From positions 1,550,001 to 1,614,000 of the forward strand of contig JADJVJ010000001.1 in the NCBI GenBank assembly GCA_016716625.1: DNA of 64,000 nucleotides, given 5' to 3'. Of the stretch, positions 62,777 through 64,000 are shown in pieces; positions within the stretch are counted from its first letter, which is position 1, and every line of letters begins with the position of its first letter. A program made the translations under genes and the position numbers. The notes under the pieces were generated by a model that worked only from the letters and a program-made list of their open reading frames with translations, had not been told where the DNA came from and made no database searches. The stretch comes from Nostocoides sp. (lineage in GTDB: Bacteria; Actinomycetota; Actinomycetes; Actinomycetales; Dermatophilaceae).

Positions 62777-64000
62777 ATGTCCGAGTATGACGTCGTCGTC
62801 CTCGGGGGCGGCAGCGGCGGCTATGCGTGTGCGTTGCGGGCGGCCCAACTGGGCCTGCGGGTGGCACTGGTGGAGGCCGACAAGCTCGGCGGGACCTGTC
62901 TGCACCGCGGCTGCATCCCGACCAAGGCGCTGCTGCACGCGGCCGAGGTCGTCGACATCACCCGCGAGGCCGGCCGGTTCGGGGTGCGGGCCACCCTCGA
63001 GGGGATCTCGATGCCCGAGGTCGCGGCGTACCGCGACGGGGTCGTCGCGCGGCTCCACAAGGGGCTGCAGTCGCTGGTGTCCGCGCGGTCGGTGGACTAC
63101 GTCCAGGGATGGGGCGTCCTCTCCAGCCCGAGGACCGTCACCGTCGGCGATCGGGTGCTCACCGGAGGGCACATCGTGCTCGCGACCGGTTCGCAGCCCC
63201 GCTCCCTGCCCGGCCTGGAGATCGGTGGCCGAGTCGTGACCAGCGACGAGGCGCTGCGGCTGCAGCAGGTGCCCGAACGGGTCATCGTCCTCGGCGGTGG
63301 GGTCATCGGGGTGGAGTTCGCCTCGATCTACCGCAGTTTCGGGGCCGAGGTCACCATCATCGAGGCGCTGCCCCGGCTCGTGGCCGCCGAGGACCCGGCG
63401 GTGAGCACGGCGTTGGAGCGCGCATACCGCAAACGCAAAATCGCCGTCCGTACCGGCGCCCGGTTCGCCTCGGCCGAGGACCGGGCCGACGAGGTGGTCG
63501 TCCGGCTCGAGGACGGCACCGAACTAGCCGCCGACCTGCTCCTCGTCGCGGTCGGCCGGGGACCGGTGACCGATGGCCTGGGTTTCGCCGAGTGCGGCGT
63601 CGCCATGGAGCGCGGGTACGTGATCACCGACGAGTACGGCCGCACCTCGGTCCCGGGGGTGTACGCCGTCGGCGACATCGTGCCCGGGCTGCAGCTGGCC
63701 CATCGCGGCTTCGCGCACGGGATCATGGTGGCCGAGCACATCGCTGGGCTCGATCCGGCGCCCGTCGACGAGACCACGATCCCGCGAGTCACCTACTGCG
63801 AGCCCGAGATCGCCTCGGTCGGGCTGACCGAGGAGCAGGCCCGCGAACGCCATACCGACGTGGAGACGGTCGAGTACAACCTCGGCGGCAACGGCAAGTC
63901 GCAGATCCTCGGCACGCAGGGTTTCGTCAAGCTCGTCCGGGTCGCCTCCGGGCCGGTGGTGGGGGTTCACCTGGTCGGCTCGCGGATGAGTGAGCAGATC
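62777..64000 (+). CDS. lpdA: Dihydrolipoyl dehydrogenase, 3' end cut by window
   Basis: FAD disulfide oxidoreductase (E3) of 2-oxo acid dehydrogenase or glycine cleavage complexes. About 408 residues are visible: the FAD motif GGGSGGYACALRAA, the redox disulfide C41/C46 in GGTCLHRGCIPTK, the NAD motif GGGVIGVEFA and VYAVGDIVPG. Only the C-terminal dimerisation end with the catalytic His-Glu pair lies beyond the window. GGAGCAG about 6 bases before the ATG is a ribosome site. Confidence 0.95.
   Translation, partial: MSEYDVVVLGGGSGGYACALRAAQLGLRVALVEADKLGGTCLHRGCIPTKALLHAAEVVDITREAGRFGVRATLEGISMPEVAAYRDGVVARLHKGLQSLVSARSVDYVQGWGVLSSPRTVTVGDRVLTGGHIVLATGSQPRSLPGLEIGGRVVTSDEALRLQQVPERVIVLGGGVIGVEFASIYRSFGAEVTIIEALPRLVAAEDPAVSTALERAYRKRKIAVRTGARFASAEDRADEVVVRLEDGTELAADLLLVAVGRGPVTDGLGFAECGVAMERGYVITDEYGRTSVPGVYAVGDIVPGLQLAHRGFAHGIMVAEHIAGLDPAPVDETTIPRVTYCEPEIASVGLTEEQARERHTDVETVEYNLGGNGKSQILGTQGFVKLVRVASGPVVGVHLVGSRMSEQI

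Overview
High-G+C (about 70% by eye), densely packed actinobacterial chromosome with GTG starts, 4-bp ATGA/GTGA gene overlaps and many leaderless-looking promoters. Gene content and order (trpE-TIGR02234-HGxxPAAW-trpCBA-lgt; ctaE-qcrCAB beside ctaCDF, adoK, erpA-like, nadA, gcvT, pepA, lpd) point to Micrococcales, probably the Intrasporangiaceae/Dermatophilaceae; the genus cannot be named from this window. From memory, the 29-64 kb part has nearly the same gene set as M. tuberculosis Rv2178c-Rv2215, so this is core chromosome rather than an island. No tRNA, rRNA, CRISPR, transposase or prophage genes were seen.

Layout. 1-7 kb (minus): pyk (cut by the window edge), gltD, gltB. 7-16 kb (minus): hisI-trpE-membrane protein-HGxxPAAW-trpC-trpB-trpA-MauE/DoxX-two DsbA-like proteins-lgt. 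16-23 kb: hisF, hisG, hisE mixed with a P-loop kinase, a DinB-like protein, RNA ligase RtcB, an MFS exporter and a PH-domain protein. 23-24.3 kb: an FMN riboswitch in front of a PnuC-family riboflavin transporter, followed by a palindromic repeat. 24.3-31 kb: rpe, rsmB, a LURP-one-like gene, then fmt-def-ltaE-aroG. 31-38.5 kb: plsC, an EEP phosphatase, a glucokinase and a small Cys-containing gene that each carry a frameshift at a homopolymer, an SRPBCC protein, fadD and a GT-C-like membrane protein. 38.5-42.6 kb: an exonuclease-UvrC fusion, an AsnC-type ligand domain, trpD and a receiver-like protein. 42.7-51 kb: the respiratory bc1-aa3 branch as two converging operons, ctaE-qcrC-qcrA-qcrB (plus) and ctaC-ctaD-ctaF (minus). 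51-64 kb: a cysteine-desulfurase-like/TusA pair, aat, adoK, erpA-like, glycerate kinase, nadA, an M20 peptidase, DUF3043, gcvT, pepA and lpd (cut by the window edge).

Most striking observation: the 8-mer GTATGCCG (often GTATGCCGTG or GTATGCCGTC) and its complement occur about once per kb. I counted about 56 copies of the heptamer GTATGCC/GGCATAC by hand, where base composition predicts about 6-7. Copies lie on both strands, in all three codon phases (using rare codons such as ATA and GTA) and in intergenic DNA, so the DNA word itself appears to be favoured. Density and strand balance resemble DNA-uptake-sequence systems, but the function is unknown. Two intergenic palindromic elements carry the word at their centre, and one of them abuts a DUF167 gene that has lost its N-terminal half. 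Other unusual points are a cysteine-desulfurase homologue without its PLP lysine, a near-consensus Crp/GlxR site between adoK and a 65-codon ORF, and clustered homopolymer frameshifts around the glucokinase.
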